DNA of 64,000 nucleotides from CAZNXJ01 sp964577115 (GTDB lineage Bacteria > Planctomycetota > Planctomycetia > Pirellulales > Pirellulaceae): positions 186,001 through 250,000 of the forward strand of contig CAZNXJ010000001.1 of assembly GCA_964577115.1 (NCBI GenBank), in the 5' to 3' direction. Made by a program: the position numbers and the translations under genes. The notes beneath the pieces are model-generated. The model did no database searches, was not told the DNA's origin, and worked only from the letters and a program-made list of their open reading frames with translations. The stretch's first letter is position 1. Every line of letters starts with the position of its first letter. Shown here piece after piece: positions 51,813 to 62,800 of this stretch.

Positions 51813-53669
51813 CTAGGGTGCCGCTTGACCGGCTTCGCTTGCGGCGAGCGCTCGCTGGAACAGTTCGAGCTGCCGGACAATCTGCCCGGAATGAGGCTCG
51901 AGCTTTGCGGCTCGGCTCTGGTACTTCACGGCGTTGACGTAGTCCTTTTTCGCGTAGTAGCAGCGACCGAGCGTATCCAGATAGCCGGCCGAATCCGGGA
52001 CATACTCGAGCGACAACTGGCTACAGCGCAGGGCCTCGTCGAAATCGCCTTCCGTGTTGGCAATCAACCACGCCAACTGGTTGTTCAGCCCCGCCACGTG
52101 CGCGCGGATCTGTTCCTCGAGCGGCTGTCCGGCGTTTTGCTGGAGCATATCGCTGAAGTGCCGGATCTGCTCCCGATAGTAACCGGCGGTAGCGGCGATC
52201 AGCTGCCGAGTGCGCTCTTTCCAGGCGTCGTCCGCTTCGGGGAAGTGGAACATGGCGATCAAAAGATCGATTTCACGGGGATACAAGCGAATCCCCTGAT
52301 CGAGATGTTCCTTCTGCTTGTCGCGGTCCGTCGCCGCGAAATGTTCCGAGTAAAAGAAATGCATGCGTGCCGGCACTGCATCGGGGTCTCGCAGGTTGCG
52401 GAGACGCTTCGCGAATTCGGCATCGGCCTGCATGCGTTCGACGAGCGGCCGAAGTACTTCGGCCGCCGCGAAGTCCTGTAACTGATCGTGCAACATTTCA
52501 GCGAGATACAGCCGGCTGCGCAGCGCGAGCGCGGTCGTGTCGCCCGCCGATTCCATGACGAAGCGGTATTCGCGCTGCGCCCAATCGAAATGGCCGTTCT
52601 CTTGAAGCCAATCCGCAGCCTCGAAGTGTTCTTCGAATTGATCCAGCTTCTGCTGCGCCGTCTTCATCGCCGCTTCTTCGGCCTCGGCTTGTTCGCCGGC
52701 GCGCCACTGAGCGCTTGCGAGTCGATATTGGAGCAGCAGTGAATTGCTGAAGATTTCCGGGAAGCGCGATGCTACCTCGGGAACAAACGCATACCACTCG
52801 TACTCGAGCAGCCAATCGACGGCGGTCGTGATCGCTTCGCGCTGGGGCCCGATCAGGTCGAGCGCATCACGCACGAGCGGCTCGGCCGCCTCGCGGCGAC
52901 CTTGTGCCGTGAGCGCTACGGCACGCCAGCGCAGCAATTCAATTACCAGCTCGAGGCTCGTGTCTTCCGGGAAGTTGGCCAGCGTCTGCTTTTCGTTCTC
53001 AATTACGGCGCGCCACGGTTCGTCCGCGGCGGCCGGATTTGTCAGGCTGTCGGCATACGTCTTCACCCACTGAGCGGCAGGGTTGTTGCTTAGCGCCATC
53101 GCGCTGCGCAGCATCTCAGCGAACTTCTCCGGCTCAGCGGACTCTTGCGGAGCCGGGTGATGCATAATCAGCAGCGCCGCATGCTTGGCGAGCCGCAGGT
53201 CGGATTCGAAACGCACGAGGCGGCAGAGTGCGGGGATGCCGACGGCGTCGTCGAGCGACGCGAGCCGTTCCATGCGGCTGCGCCGCTCCGATTCGCTCTG
53301 CTGCCCGTACTCTCGTAGCACTCGGCGCACTGCCGGCGGATCATGTTCGTCGTACCATCGGACTTGGAGACGGCGTACGAGATAGCGGGCGCGCAGCGCG
53401 ATCTCGATGTCTTCATGCTGCTGGGCGGCGCGGAGAGCATCGAAGGCGACGAGCCCCAGCCGTTCCAATTCCGCCTGGGCCCGTTCGCGCCGCGAGAATT
53501 CGGGGTGCCCGAGCTCTTCCACGAGCTCGGCAATCCGCCGCGTCGGCAGCTCAACCGGCGCCGCTTGTTCGTCCCCGCGTGCCGTGCGAAGCTCGATGCC
53601 GCACGCCCACACGAGAAAACTAGTTCCAGCCACCACAAGCCACGCCGAGAGGAGGTGGTTTATGCGCAT
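51813..53669 (-). CDS. Secreted TPR/HEAT-repeat protein
   Basis: A 618-residue, almost wholly alpha-helical protein. The N-terminus (MRINHLLSAWLVVAGTSFLV) is a signal peptide; a Cys at 23 (VWAC) is only a poor lipobox. Residues of about 45-110 resemble a HEAT-type repeat (RIAELVEELGHPEFSRRERA), the pattern common in planctomycete exported proteins. From about 240 onward TPR-like repeats are visible, and the last part is a clear pair: NNQLAWLIANTEGDFDEALR and AGYLDTLGRCYYAKKDYVNA, then SRAAKLEPHS. Such proteins act as periplasmic scaffolds; no enzymatic motif is present. No good ribosome binding site; the ATG fits the signal peptide. Confidence 0.82.
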   Translation of the reverse strand: MRINHLLSAWLVVAGTSFLVWACGIELRTARGDEQAAPVELPTRRIAELVEELGHPEFSRRERAQAELERLGLVAFDALRAAQQHEDIEIALRARYLVRRLQVRWYDEHDPPAVRRVLREYGQQSESERRSRMERLASLDDAVGIPALCRLVRFESDLRLAKHAALLIMHHPAPQESAEPEKFAEMLRSAMALSNNPAAQWVKTYADSLTNPAAADEPWRAVIENEKQTLANFPEDTSLELVIELLRWRAVALTAQGRREAAEPLVRDALDLIGPQREAITTAVDWLLEYEWYAFVPEVASRFPEIFSNSLLLQYRLASAQWRAGEQAEAEEAAMKTAQQKLDQFEEHFEAADWLQENGHFDWAQREYRFVMESAGDTTALALRSRLYLAEMLHDQLQDFAAAEVLRPLVERMQADAEFAKRLRNLRDPDAVPARMHFFYSEHFAATDRDKQKEHLDQGIRLYPREIDLLIAMFHFPEADDAWKERTRQLIAATAGYYREQIRHFSDMLQQNAGQPLEEQIRAHVAGLNNQLAWLIANTEGDFDEALRCSQLSLEYVPDSAGYLDTLGRCYYAKKDYVNAVKYQSRAAKLEPHSGQIVRQLELFQRALAASEAGQAAP

Positions 53670-53860
53670 CGGGCACCGCCGGTTAGACCGGATGAGGATG
53701 AGCTACCGCCCAGCGGCGGAGCTGCGAGTCGTCGAGTTCCATTCCTCCTACACTCTAAGATATCACGCTCGCACGTGGGAAGCCGAAGCGGGGCGACCGA
53801 CGGGCGTCGGCGGCAGTGCGCGGGGGCAATTCGCCGGCGGGTAGGGGGCAGCTCGGCGGC

Positions 53861-53884
53861 AGCACCGGGTTGGCCCGCAGTGCT
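53861..53884 (-). terminator. Hairpin at the end of the CheY-like gene
   Basis: On the leftward strand AGCAC...CGGG pairs with CCCG...GTGCT around CCAA, with a two-base bulge, overlapping the stop codon of the CheY-like gene. There is no T-run. Confidence 0.35.
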
Positions 53885-54317
53885 ACGCGTTCTCCATTTC
53901 CTCGATATAGCGGCGTAAACGCTCGACCTCGTCGCTGACGTCCTTGAGCTTCAGCATGTTTTCGACCCGTTTGGTCAGTTCGAGCTTGTTGATGGGCTTC
54001 GACAGAAAATCATCCGTCTTGGCCGCAACGGCCCGTTCGATGTCGCCCAGCTCGTTCAGCGCCGTGACCATCAGCACCATGATGCGGCTGGTCGCGGGGT
54101 CCGACTTGATCTTCTTGCAGACTTCGAACCCGCTGATCTTGGGCATCATGACGTCGAGCAGGATCAGGTCGGGTCGGAAGGACGCGACCTTATCGAGCGT
54201 ATCTTTGCCATCGACGGCAAATTCGATCTCGCAATCGATGCCTGCGAGATAGGCTTCGAGCAGCTCGCAATTGGCTTGATTGTCGTCGGCAATCAGGATC
54301 CGACTCTTCCCGGCCAT
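53883..54317 (-). CDS. CheY-like single-domain response regulator
   Basis: A 144-residue receiver protein. AGGAG lies 7 bases before the ATG. The acidic pair is IADDN (Asp11, Asp12), phosphoacceptor Asp55 is in LILLDVMMPKISG, the Thr/Ala switch is in VLMVTALNELGD and the lysine in DDFLSKPINK. After the receiver, a C-terminal helix of about 20 residues (LKDVSDEVERLRRYIEEMEN) is likely a coiled coil, unlike plain CheY. It resembles receivers that signal by protein interaction. No kinase is adjacent; it sits 19 bases downstream of glyA and may be co-transcribed with it. Confidence 0.9.
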   Translation of the reverse strand: MAGKSRILIADDNQANCELLEAYLAGIDCEIEFAVDGKDTLDKVASFRPDLILLDVMMPKISGFEVCKKIKSDPATSRIMVLMVTALNELGDIERAVAAKTDDFLSKPINKLELTKRVENMLKLKDVSDEVERLRRYIEEMENA

Positions 54318-54336
54318 GCACAGACTCCTGAATTCG

Positions 54337-55596
54337 TTAACAGTCCGGGGTGGGAACCGCAGCCGCCGGAACGGGGAATTGCTGGCACAGTTCGCGCACC
54401 TGGGCGCGCAGGCGTGTGTGCCGTTCGGCGTCGTCGGGGTTACGGAGAATTTCGAGAATCCAGCCGCCGATCGTCTTCATCTCGTCCGTGCCCATGCCTC
54501 GGGTCGTCAGGGCCGGAGTACCGATGCGGATGCCCGAGGGGTCCAGCGGCTTACGCTCGTCGAAGGGAATCATGTTCATATTAACGGTGATCCCGCAATG
54601 CTCGAGCGCGGTTTCGGCCTGTTTGCCGCCGATACCCAGCGGCGTCACGTCGACCAGCATCAGGTGATTGTCCGTGCCGCCCGAGACGAGTCGCAGCCCA
54701 CCGGAGGCCAGCTTTTCGGCCAGCGTGCGGGCGTTTTCGATGATCGCCGCCGCATATGCCTTGAATTCGGGCCGCAGGGCCTCGCCGTAGCAGACCGCCT
54801 TGCCCGCGATGACGTGCATCAGCGGCCCGCCTTGGATCCCGGGGAAGACGCTGCGGTTGAGGTCCTTTTCGTATTGTTTCCGCGCAAGAATCATACCGCC
54901 GCGGGGACCGCGCAGCGTCTTGTGCGTCGTGGTGGTGACAAAGTCGGCGACGGTCGTCGGGTTATCGTGCAGGCCGGCGGCGACGAGCCCCGCGTAATGG
55001 GCCATATCGACGAACAAGAGCGCGCCGACTTCGCGAGCGATCTCGGCGAAGCGCGCGTGCGGGATTTCCCGCGGATAAGCGCTCGCACCGGCCACGATCA
55101 TCTTGGGCTTGTGCTCGCGGGCCAAACGCGCGACCTGATCGAAATCGATGCGATGCGTATCGCGCGTGACACCGTAGCTGACGAACCGGTACAGCTGTCC
55201 CGAAATGTTTAGCTTCATGCCGTGTGTGAGGTGGCCGCCATGGGCCAGGTCCAAGCCCAGGACCGTGTCGCCGGGTTGGAGGGCCGTGACGTATACGGCC
55301 AGATTCGCCTGCGAGCCGGAATGGGGCTGGACGTTGGCCGTTTCGGCGCCGAACAGTTGCCGAGCTCGGTCGATCGCTAGTTGCTCGATCTGATCCACGT
55401 ATTGGCAACCGCCGTAGTACCGCCGGCCGGGGTAACCCTCGGCATACTTGTTGGTCAGCACGCTGCCGACCGCCTCCATCACGGCCGGGCTCGTGTAGTT
55501 TTCGCTGGCGATCATCTCCAGCCCGTCCTGCTGACGGCGAACCTCGCCCTCGATGGCCGACCAGACCTCGGAATCCTGTGCTTGGAGCCTATTCAT
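54337..55596 (-). CDS. glyA: Serine hydroxymethyltransferase
   Basis: A 419-residue PLP enzyme that converts serine and tetrahydrofolate to glycine and 5,10-methylene-tetrahydrofolate. The ATG at 55594-55596 starts MNRLQAQDSEVWSAIEGEVR; the upstream extension is Arg/Ser-rich and non-family. Signatures: EMIASENYTSPAVMEAVGSV, NKYAEGYPGRRYYGGCQYVD, NVQPHSGSQANLAVY, the PLP lysine region TTTTHKTLRGPRGG, FPGIQGGPLMHVIAGKAV and GIRIGTPALTTRGM. Length matches. A receiver gene lies downstream and a 456-base gap upstream. Confidence 0.97.
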   Translation of the reverse strand: MNRLQAQDSEVWSAIEGEVRRQQDGLEMIASENYTSPAVMEAVGSVLTNKYAEGYPGRRYYGGCQYVDQIEQLAIDRARQLFGAETANVQPHSGSQANLAVYVTALQPGDTVLGLDLAHGGHLTHGMKLNISGQLYRFVSYGVTRDTHRIDFDQVARLAREHKPKMIVAGASAYPREIPHARFAEIAREVGALLFVDMAHYAGLVAAGLHDNPTTVADFVTTTTHKTLRGPRGGMILARKQYEKDLNRSVFPGIQGGPLMHVIAGKAVCYGEALRPEFKAYAAAIIENARTLAEKLASGGLRLVSGGTDNHLMLVDVTPLGIGGKQAETALEHCGITVNMNMIPFDERKPLDPSGIRIGTPALTTRGMGTDEMKTIGGWILEILRNPDDAERHTRLRAQVRELCQQFPVPAAAVPTPDC

Positions 55597-56052
55597 ACGG
55601 TATCCGGTGCGCCCGGATGGAGCGCAGAAAGGAGGAAAGGCATGAGCTGCGGGGCGACGGCGATCGCCCCCGGATCCGGAATCGCGGTTCAGCGCGCCGG
55701 CGCCCGCCGCGTCCCGATGCCGTGCCGGGAATCGTGAATTGTCGAATTGCCGCTGAAAACCGTCAACCCGTCGCGGACAGGCCCCCCTTTCTTCATAGAT
55801 GCAAGAGCGGTAGTTTGACGTACTTAGCCGTGGGTACGAACCGGTCACCCCCCGCTTCCTCAAGCGGCGGTGCGATGGCGAATCGGGCGGAGCGAGACGC
55901 GTGCATGACACGCCCCCTCGGCTCGACGCACGGACTATCGTAGCAACCGCGGGCGGCCGGGACGCGGCTGCGAACTTGAAGACACCACGGCAGGAAAGGG
56001 CTGCCGCTCAACGACTGCGCGGGGCGCGCCCGCAGTTTGATCACCCACGGCT
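55597..56052. promoter_or_regulatory. Divergent intergenic region of glyA and the TonB-like gene
   Basis: These 456 bases must contain both promoters. I looked for a glycine-riboswitch-like or other leader structure before glyA and saw none. TTGACG at 55815-55820 resembles a -35 element but lacks a -10 partner at proper spacing. No gene is supported. Confidence 0.35.
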
Positions 56053-56844
56053 ATGACGTCACCGCCCATCATCGAGCAGATCACACGACGCGGTGCCGCA
56101 TCCGGACGTTCTTTCCTCTGGCACGGCGTAGCGGTCAGCGTCGCGCTGCACGTGCCGCTGGTTCTCCTCTACTTCGGCTGGAACAGCGGCGATCTGCTCG
56201 ACCCCGTGACGCCGCATCCCCCCGAGCGAGACTACGCGTCGATTTCGATGCCGCCGAGCCAAGCGGCGCGCCTCGCAGAAGAACTTTCCGGCGCGGTGCA
56301 CCTGTCGGCCGAGATGGCATCGCCGGTTGAGGATTCGCTCGAGCCGGCTCCGACCGAGCTCCAGCGACCGATCGATATCGCCCACACCGCACTCCCCGCC
56401 ATACCCGTAGCAACGCCCCCGCCGGCCGATCAGATTGCACCACGAGCCACGGCACCGAACGAGGCGCCTCCGCGCGTCGAGCTGTCACAGCGGCGGGAGC
56501 TCGATGGCGACAAGGTCGAAGCCATGGTGTCGGTCGGCGCGCTGTCGCGCGCGAGCAGCGGTGTCGATAGCCGGCTCACACCGCGCGTGCTGATCAATCC
56601 CGCGCCCGAGTACCCCTCGGACGCGCTGGTACGCCGGCTTTCGGGCGTCGTACTGCTGCGCGTCGTCGTCGATGCGTCCGGCACGGTGACCGACGTGCGC
56701 GTCGTCCGATCTAGCGGCGTACCGTCGCTGGACCAATCCGCCCTCGACGCCGTTCGCCGCTGGCAGTTCCTTCCGGCGCGCGATCCCGCAACACGGCCTC
56801 GACGGGTGAACGTGCCTGTCGAGTTCGTCCTGCGGGATCGGTAA
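56053..56844 (+). CDS. TonB-like energy transducer
   Basis: A 263-residue protein with one membrane helix at about 22-43 (FLWHGVAVSVALHVPLVLLY), a long Pro/Ala-rich periplasmic stretch (about 60-165; PVATPPPADQIAPRATAPNE) and a C-terminal TonB domain: PAPEYPSDALVRRLSGVVLL, VVVDASGTVTDVRVVRSSGV and ALDAVRRWQFLPARDPATRP, ending in a beta strand. TonB couples the proton motive force, via ExbB/ExbD, to outer-membrane transporters. No exbB, exbD or receptor gene is in the window, so its partner is unknown. It is convergent with the giant exported protein gene, 18 bases apart. Confidence 0.88.
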   Translation: MTSPPIIEQITRRGAASGRSFLWHGVAVSVALHVPLVLLYFGWNSGDLLDPVTPHPPERDYASISMPPSQAARLAEELSGAVHLSAEMASPVEDSLEPAPTELQRPIDIAHTALPAIPVATPPPADQIAPRATAPNEAPPRVELSQRRELDGDKVEAMVSVGALSRASSGVDSRLTPRVLINPAPEYPSDALVRRLSGVVLLRVVVDASGTVTDVRVVRSSGVPSLDQSALDAVRRWQFLPARDPATRPRRVNVPVEFVLRDR

Positions 56845-56862
56845 GCCGAACCGACCGATGTG

Positions 56863-59800
56863 TTAGGGCAGCGGCCGAACTTCCGATGCCCCGGCGCCGG
56901 CCGGAGGCTGGACTTCGCGCACGGTTGCCCCGTGGTCGGGGCTCAAGAGCAAGATGGCGAAGCGCTCGACCTGCTCTAGCTCGTTCGTGCTTAGTGTTGC
57001 GTAGTCGAACCGGCCGCGCAGGTCGCTATAGCCATCCTTGTAGAACTTCACGCTGCCGTCGCGCATCCGCGCATAGGTCTTGATGTACACGCCGGCGAGC
57101 GGCCGGCGCTCGCTGGTTTCGAGCACTCGGAGCTGCCCGTAGCTCTCGCTGATCTCGACGATCAGCGAATGCGAGTAGTAGGGCTGGGAACGCGTCAGGC
57201 CGCCACCGCGGACTTCGACGAGCACATTACGATTTCGAAGCGCCTCGGGCAACTCGATGGGGATCTGCGCTTGCGCCGCGTCCAATTCCAACTCGACCGA
57301 ATGGTTCGGGTGGATGTAGGCGAACTGGCCCGATTGCTGCTCGACGAACGGATTGCTGCTGAACAGCAGTTCGATGTCCATCTCGTAAAAGTTCACCGTC
57401 ACCCGCTCGACGTTACGGTAGCTGAGCACTACCTGCTGGCGTTCGACGCGCAAATCGAGCTGCGGAGCGCGAGCGGCGAGGTCATCCTGCCGCTGGTCGC
57501 GGCGACGCGGGTCGGTGGCTTCGGACGATCCGCCGCGAATTTCCTGAATCTGCTGAAGAATTGCCGCAAACGCCTGCCGCCAACGATCGACCGGGTAGTT
57601 CGCATAGCGGGATGCGATTTCCTCCGCGCGCTGCACGTCTGGCGAGAAGAAATCGAGATAGGCCGCCATGTAATCGTACTGGATGCGGCTCGCAAGCTGC
57701 TCCGGATTGATCGACTCGAAGAACTCCAGCGCCTCGGCCACGCGATCCTGGAGCAAGAGGTAATACACCACGGCCATTCGATCTTGATCGTCGAGCGCGC
57801 GCCGGCAGCTCAGAATCTCCATCAACCGGTGGTACTGGACGTAGAACCGGTCGTTCAGGATTTCGCGATGCTCGCCGAGCTGATGCGCGCGAGCGTTGAT
57901 GAGCGGCCGATATTCAAGGTGCTCGTAGCTCCGCCGTTCAACCGGATCGATCACTAGGAGCGGGCTGTCGAGATATGCACCGACGCGCGCGATGAATTCC
58001 GGCACGTGCAGCAGGAAATCGTCGATCGCTTCGGGCCGATTGTGATGAATGCTGTACGACCACACGGTGTGGTTATAAACATGCCGGCGGCTCAGGACGT
58101 CAATTATCTTCTCGAATAGCGACGCATCGCGCAGCCGCCACGCAATTCGCCCCAGATCGACAGCGTGCAGATTGCGCGATTGCAGATAGTTCAGCAACTC
58201 CTCGGTGGTCCCTTGCTGCGAGATGTAGTCCCAAGAATCGCGATCCACTTGCGAGAGTTCTTCGACGACACGCAACGTACGCGGCTCGGCGTGCGCGACG
58301 ACTTTTTCCTCGCGCGCGACGTGGGCCGGGTAATGTTGAAATTCGCCGGTGAACGGAAAGTAAAAGAAGTATTCGAGCGTCTGCGTATGGAATGGTTCGA
58401 GCTGAATGAGGACGCTGCTCGTCGAACGCGATTTTGCGAGCGGTATGGCGCCCGCGGGAATTTGCACCAGCACGTCGAGCTGCTGCGTGCTGGACGTCGG
58501 ATTCGTAACGACGACCTGCGCGCCATAGACCTCCTGGACCAACAGCTCGTCCTCGACAAACTTGTCTTGCCGCTCTCCCTCCACCATGCGGTAACGATCG
58601 TTCGCGCGGAAGAATTTTTCGCTGATAAGAATCGATGCCGTTTCGGAGGGCTCGAGTTCTGTAGCTTGTACGGCCTCGTACACGATCATCAGCGGCGTCG
58701 CGGCAGTGATCGTCCACTGATCATTGTCGTAGCTGGTAGTGTGCTTGCCTGCTTCGTTGGGTAGATCGAGGACGGCGAGCGCCAGCAGCGCATCGTGCAA
58801 ATTGCGCGCGGCCTCTGGGAAGCGCTCCGAGAAGAAAGGCTGTTCGTCATCGTGCCGCGCGTAGTCCAGCCAGAAGCGGCTGGGCGGAATCAGCGAGGCC
58901 GTCATCTGCTCGAGCGGCACATGATAGTACTGGTTCTCGGCCCATTCGCGCGTTTTGTCGAGAGGCTGGAAGAAACTCTCGGTCAATTGGCGTTTTTCAC
59001 GTCCACGCTGAAAGAAATCCATGCGCCGCGCTCCGAGAGCCTCGTCTTCGCCCAACCTCATTTCGTTCGCTTTCGCTGCGTCGCGATCGGCGTCTGCCAC
59101 GCGCCCCATGCCTGGCGTTCCCGCAACGCCGCCTCTCCCGGAAGACAGACGCTGGCTAAATTCCAGCGGTGGTAAATTCACGCGATCCTGCGGACGCATT
59201 TGGGCTTGCTCGAGAGCGAATCCGGCGAGTGCCGTGCGCAGCAGCATCGTTTCTCGGGCCGGGTCGCGCGGGATAACCTCGAGCCGATGTGCGATGTCGT
59301 TGGCCACGACGGGCAAGTCGTCCAGGCGCTGCGCGAGCAAGATGCGTTCGACAGTGTTCAGCAGCTCGTACCGCGCCGGCTCCTGGTAGTGCTCGAGGTT
59401 TTCTCCGAGCAGCCACAGGTCGAAGAATTGCTTCTCGCGTTTATTCGCCAGGTAAGGACGGACTACTTCATCGAAGAAGGCGGGATCCTTGTGCAGTAGG
59501 AAAAAGTTCAGCTCGTGGCAGGCATGCTCCGAGTACCACGCGGTCTTTTGCTTCGTGTCGGCACGGGCCCACTGAGGTAGGAAGTGGAAGTTTCCAATTT
59601 CCGATCCAGGTGCCAGTGTCTGAAACAAGTTGAACAGGTCCGAAAGCTCGTCGTAGATCTCTGTGCGCGAAGAACTCGCGTCCTGGAGCGTGAACGATTC
59701 GCCCTCGCCGAGCTGTTTAACTTGCAGCTTCTGCGTGAAGTGCTGATTCACATCCAGTGCGTTGGCGAGCCGCAGGTCGAGCTTGCGAACGTCGCGGGGT

Positions 59801-62800
59801 TCGAGCGCCATTTCGCGGTAGGAAATCGCGAGCGGGTGCGCTAGCACAATGTGAATCTGCTGGCGATCCTCGAGCTCGGCGAGCGGTAGCGTAATCTCGC
59901 CATTCTCGTCCGGTACGAGATTCAGGCGCACGACCGAGGTGCGCGCGAGGAAATCCAGATTGGCCAGCCCCACAGGCTGGAGGCGTTCAACGAGCTCGCT
60001 TTCTGGCGCTGCTTCTTCCGTCGGTGCCGGCGGTGCTGCCGGCGCGAAAAGCTCGCCGGCCCGCGCGGCCTGCTGAGACATCTCGGTGGTGCGTACGGGC
60101 CACGGATTTAGCAGCAAACTCGGCCGCTCCAGCATATTGCCAGGAAACCGCGTCGCGTATTTGCGCTCAAGGATGTATCGGTACTCGTCACCAATATCGC
60201 GTCCTTCAACGTACGCCGTAGCCGGCTCGCCATAGCGCCACCACTTGGGACTCGGCATGCTCACGCGGCTCAGCTTGGCAAACACATCGAACTCGGGCTG
60301 GTACCGCGTGACCAATAGATGCACGCGCGTCGCCTCGTCGGACTCGGCGATGCGAATTCGTAATTGTTCGTCGTCGACATCGGCGGACACGAGACGCGGT
60401 GGATTAGGATCACGGCTTTCCAGTAGCCGCGCTGATCCCAAGACATAGTTGTCCCACCGCGGCCCATCCGCGACGCGGATGACAATGCGCTGGTTGGTCA
60501 GCTTGAAAAGCAAGTCGTAGTCGCCGGGGGGAAGGCCTTCGACCTTCAGGACGCCCGGCTCCACACTCAGCGCTTCGAACCAGTCAGCTACGTAGGTCCC
60601 GTCACGCAGTTCGAGCAGCGAGAAAAGGTCGCGCTGCGGTTCGCCCTCGCCGAGGGCGGGATGAGGAATTTCGATCGTTTGACCCGCGGCCGCATGCAGG
60701 GCGCTGTCGAGCGACTGCTGGTCGACCGGGAGATTCCAACTGCGCGACAAGTCGCCGGCCGTCGTGGCGGTGATCGTCGCGATACCGTCGAGCGGCCCGA
60801 GACGGATCAGCCCGGATGCGTCCGTCTTGAGCATGACATGCACGGGCTGACGGAAATCTCGGTGCTTCAGTTGCAGTGCGATAGGCCGGTCAGGACGCGG
60901 CTCGCCTGTGCGTCCGAGCAGCTCAAGAATGTATCCGTCGCGGACGTGCATTAGATGCACGTCCTCAATGTGCGTCGTTGTGTCCACGCCGTTCACAAGG
61001 AATGTGTCGCTGGCCGAAAGTCGTACCGGTTCGCCCGAGCGGCTGATCGGGGTTATTTCTGCGGTCAGCGCGAACGTGAGCTGTGCGAGACGCGGCGGAA
61101 TCTGGATTTCGAATGTGGTCTCGCGGTCCGAGCGAAGCTCAAGATCGGTGATGGTGTAGGTCGAGGGAACGCCGTCGAGGTCCGTGGCCGTCACCTGCAA
61201 CCGGACGTTCTTCAGCAGATCCGGTGCAATGCGCACTTCGTTGACGTACAAACCAGGGCGGACGGCGACTTTCGCGGTGCGGCCGCGTAGCACCGATTCG
61301 CGGTCGACGTAGATACCAGCTTCCAGGCGGTAGGATTCCGAGCCGAGATGCAGCCGCTCGAGCGTATAGAAGCCGTTGTGCTCGAGCAACATTAGCCGCT
61401 CGCCCGGCTGGGGGCTGAACGGTACGAAAATCCATCCTTCCTGATTGCTCGTGAACCGGCGCCCGTCGATCTCGACGGAAGCATCTGTCAGATGTTCGTT
61501 GTTTTCATCCAGGACGGTGACAAGGTGGCCGGCCGCGGTTGTTTCGGCGACGTAGCGCAGCTTACCCTTGCGTACCAGCGCGCGGCTGCTCTTACCGTTG
61601 CCGATGAAGTCGATCACGTACACACCGCGCCGCGCCAGTTCAGGAAACTCGAAGCGCCGCTTGACGCGCCGCACCGCCGGTTCGTCGTAGTGAAACGTTT
61701 GTTCCCAGTTCGGAGTGAGCCCGTCGAGGTGGATGTCCGTGTTGATCTCTTTCCGTTGCTCGCGGTAGTAATTGCCCGTCTGAATCTCGAAGACCTTCAC
61801 GATTAGGTTATCGACGTTCTTGATGAACAGTTCGAGCTGTACCGGTTCGCCCGGCGCAAACGTGACGTCATTCGTAGCCACGAAATCAAGATCCACGCGG
61901 TCTTTCAGCGCCTGCACGGCGGCGGGGGTGAGCCATGAGTACCACTGCTGCGCATCGCCGAGCCCATGAACGAGCTTGGTTTCGGCAAATACCGCGCGTA
62001 GATATTCCTGCTTTAAATACGGAGCGAACGCGCGATAGTCGGTGGCTTCGACAAAGTAATGCTCCAGATACGACCGAATCAGTGGTTCGTCGTTGTCGAT
62101 CGGAGGCAGTGGAATGATCGGCTGGAAGGCAGCGGATAAATCGACGGCCGGTTCGGTGCGCGTTCGCTGCTGGAAGTACTCGGGGCGCACATACGGAGCA
62201 TTACGCGGCAGTTGGAGGTACTCGAGAAATCGCTCGCGATCATAGACGCCCCGCGCACGGTTATGTACCAGGCGGTGGTAGAGGATGTGCGCCTTGAGCG
62301 AGTTGAACGCCGCGGGAAGCTGCCCAGCGAATGCCCCTAGCCGTTCAAGATACGCCTCGCGCTGCTGCGGATTGGTCGCCCATTGTTCATCGGGGCCCGG
62401 CTTGAGCTTTGTCAGGTACGCGTTGACGAAGTTGCCGTTGCTTAGCAATTCCGGCAAACGCTTGTGCAGTGCATCGAGCTGTTCGAGTAGCAGCTGAGCG
62501 TGCAGCGAATAGTCGCCGAACGTGGCGCCGGCCTGCAAATCGGCGACGACCAGCTCGACGAGTGTTTCATGATCGGGCCGAGCAAGGCGGCGGAGAAGAT
62601 CGCGGCGGCGATCGGCGGACAGGTCTTGCTCGACAAGCCATTCGAGCGCTGAATCTTCTACGCCGTCGAGATTCTGGAACTGCTGGAAAGCCTGTTCGAG
62701 AAGCGCATCGCGCGCGATGGTTTGCGGGTCGAGTGCTGTCGGCAGTTGAGGTGTTTCGTTGGCCGCTTCACGCTGATGATCGAAACGCAAATTGAGCTGC

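Noticed and set aside
55597..56052. Glycine riboswitch ahead of glyA
   Set aside because: No conserved tandem aptamer core is visible in the leader.
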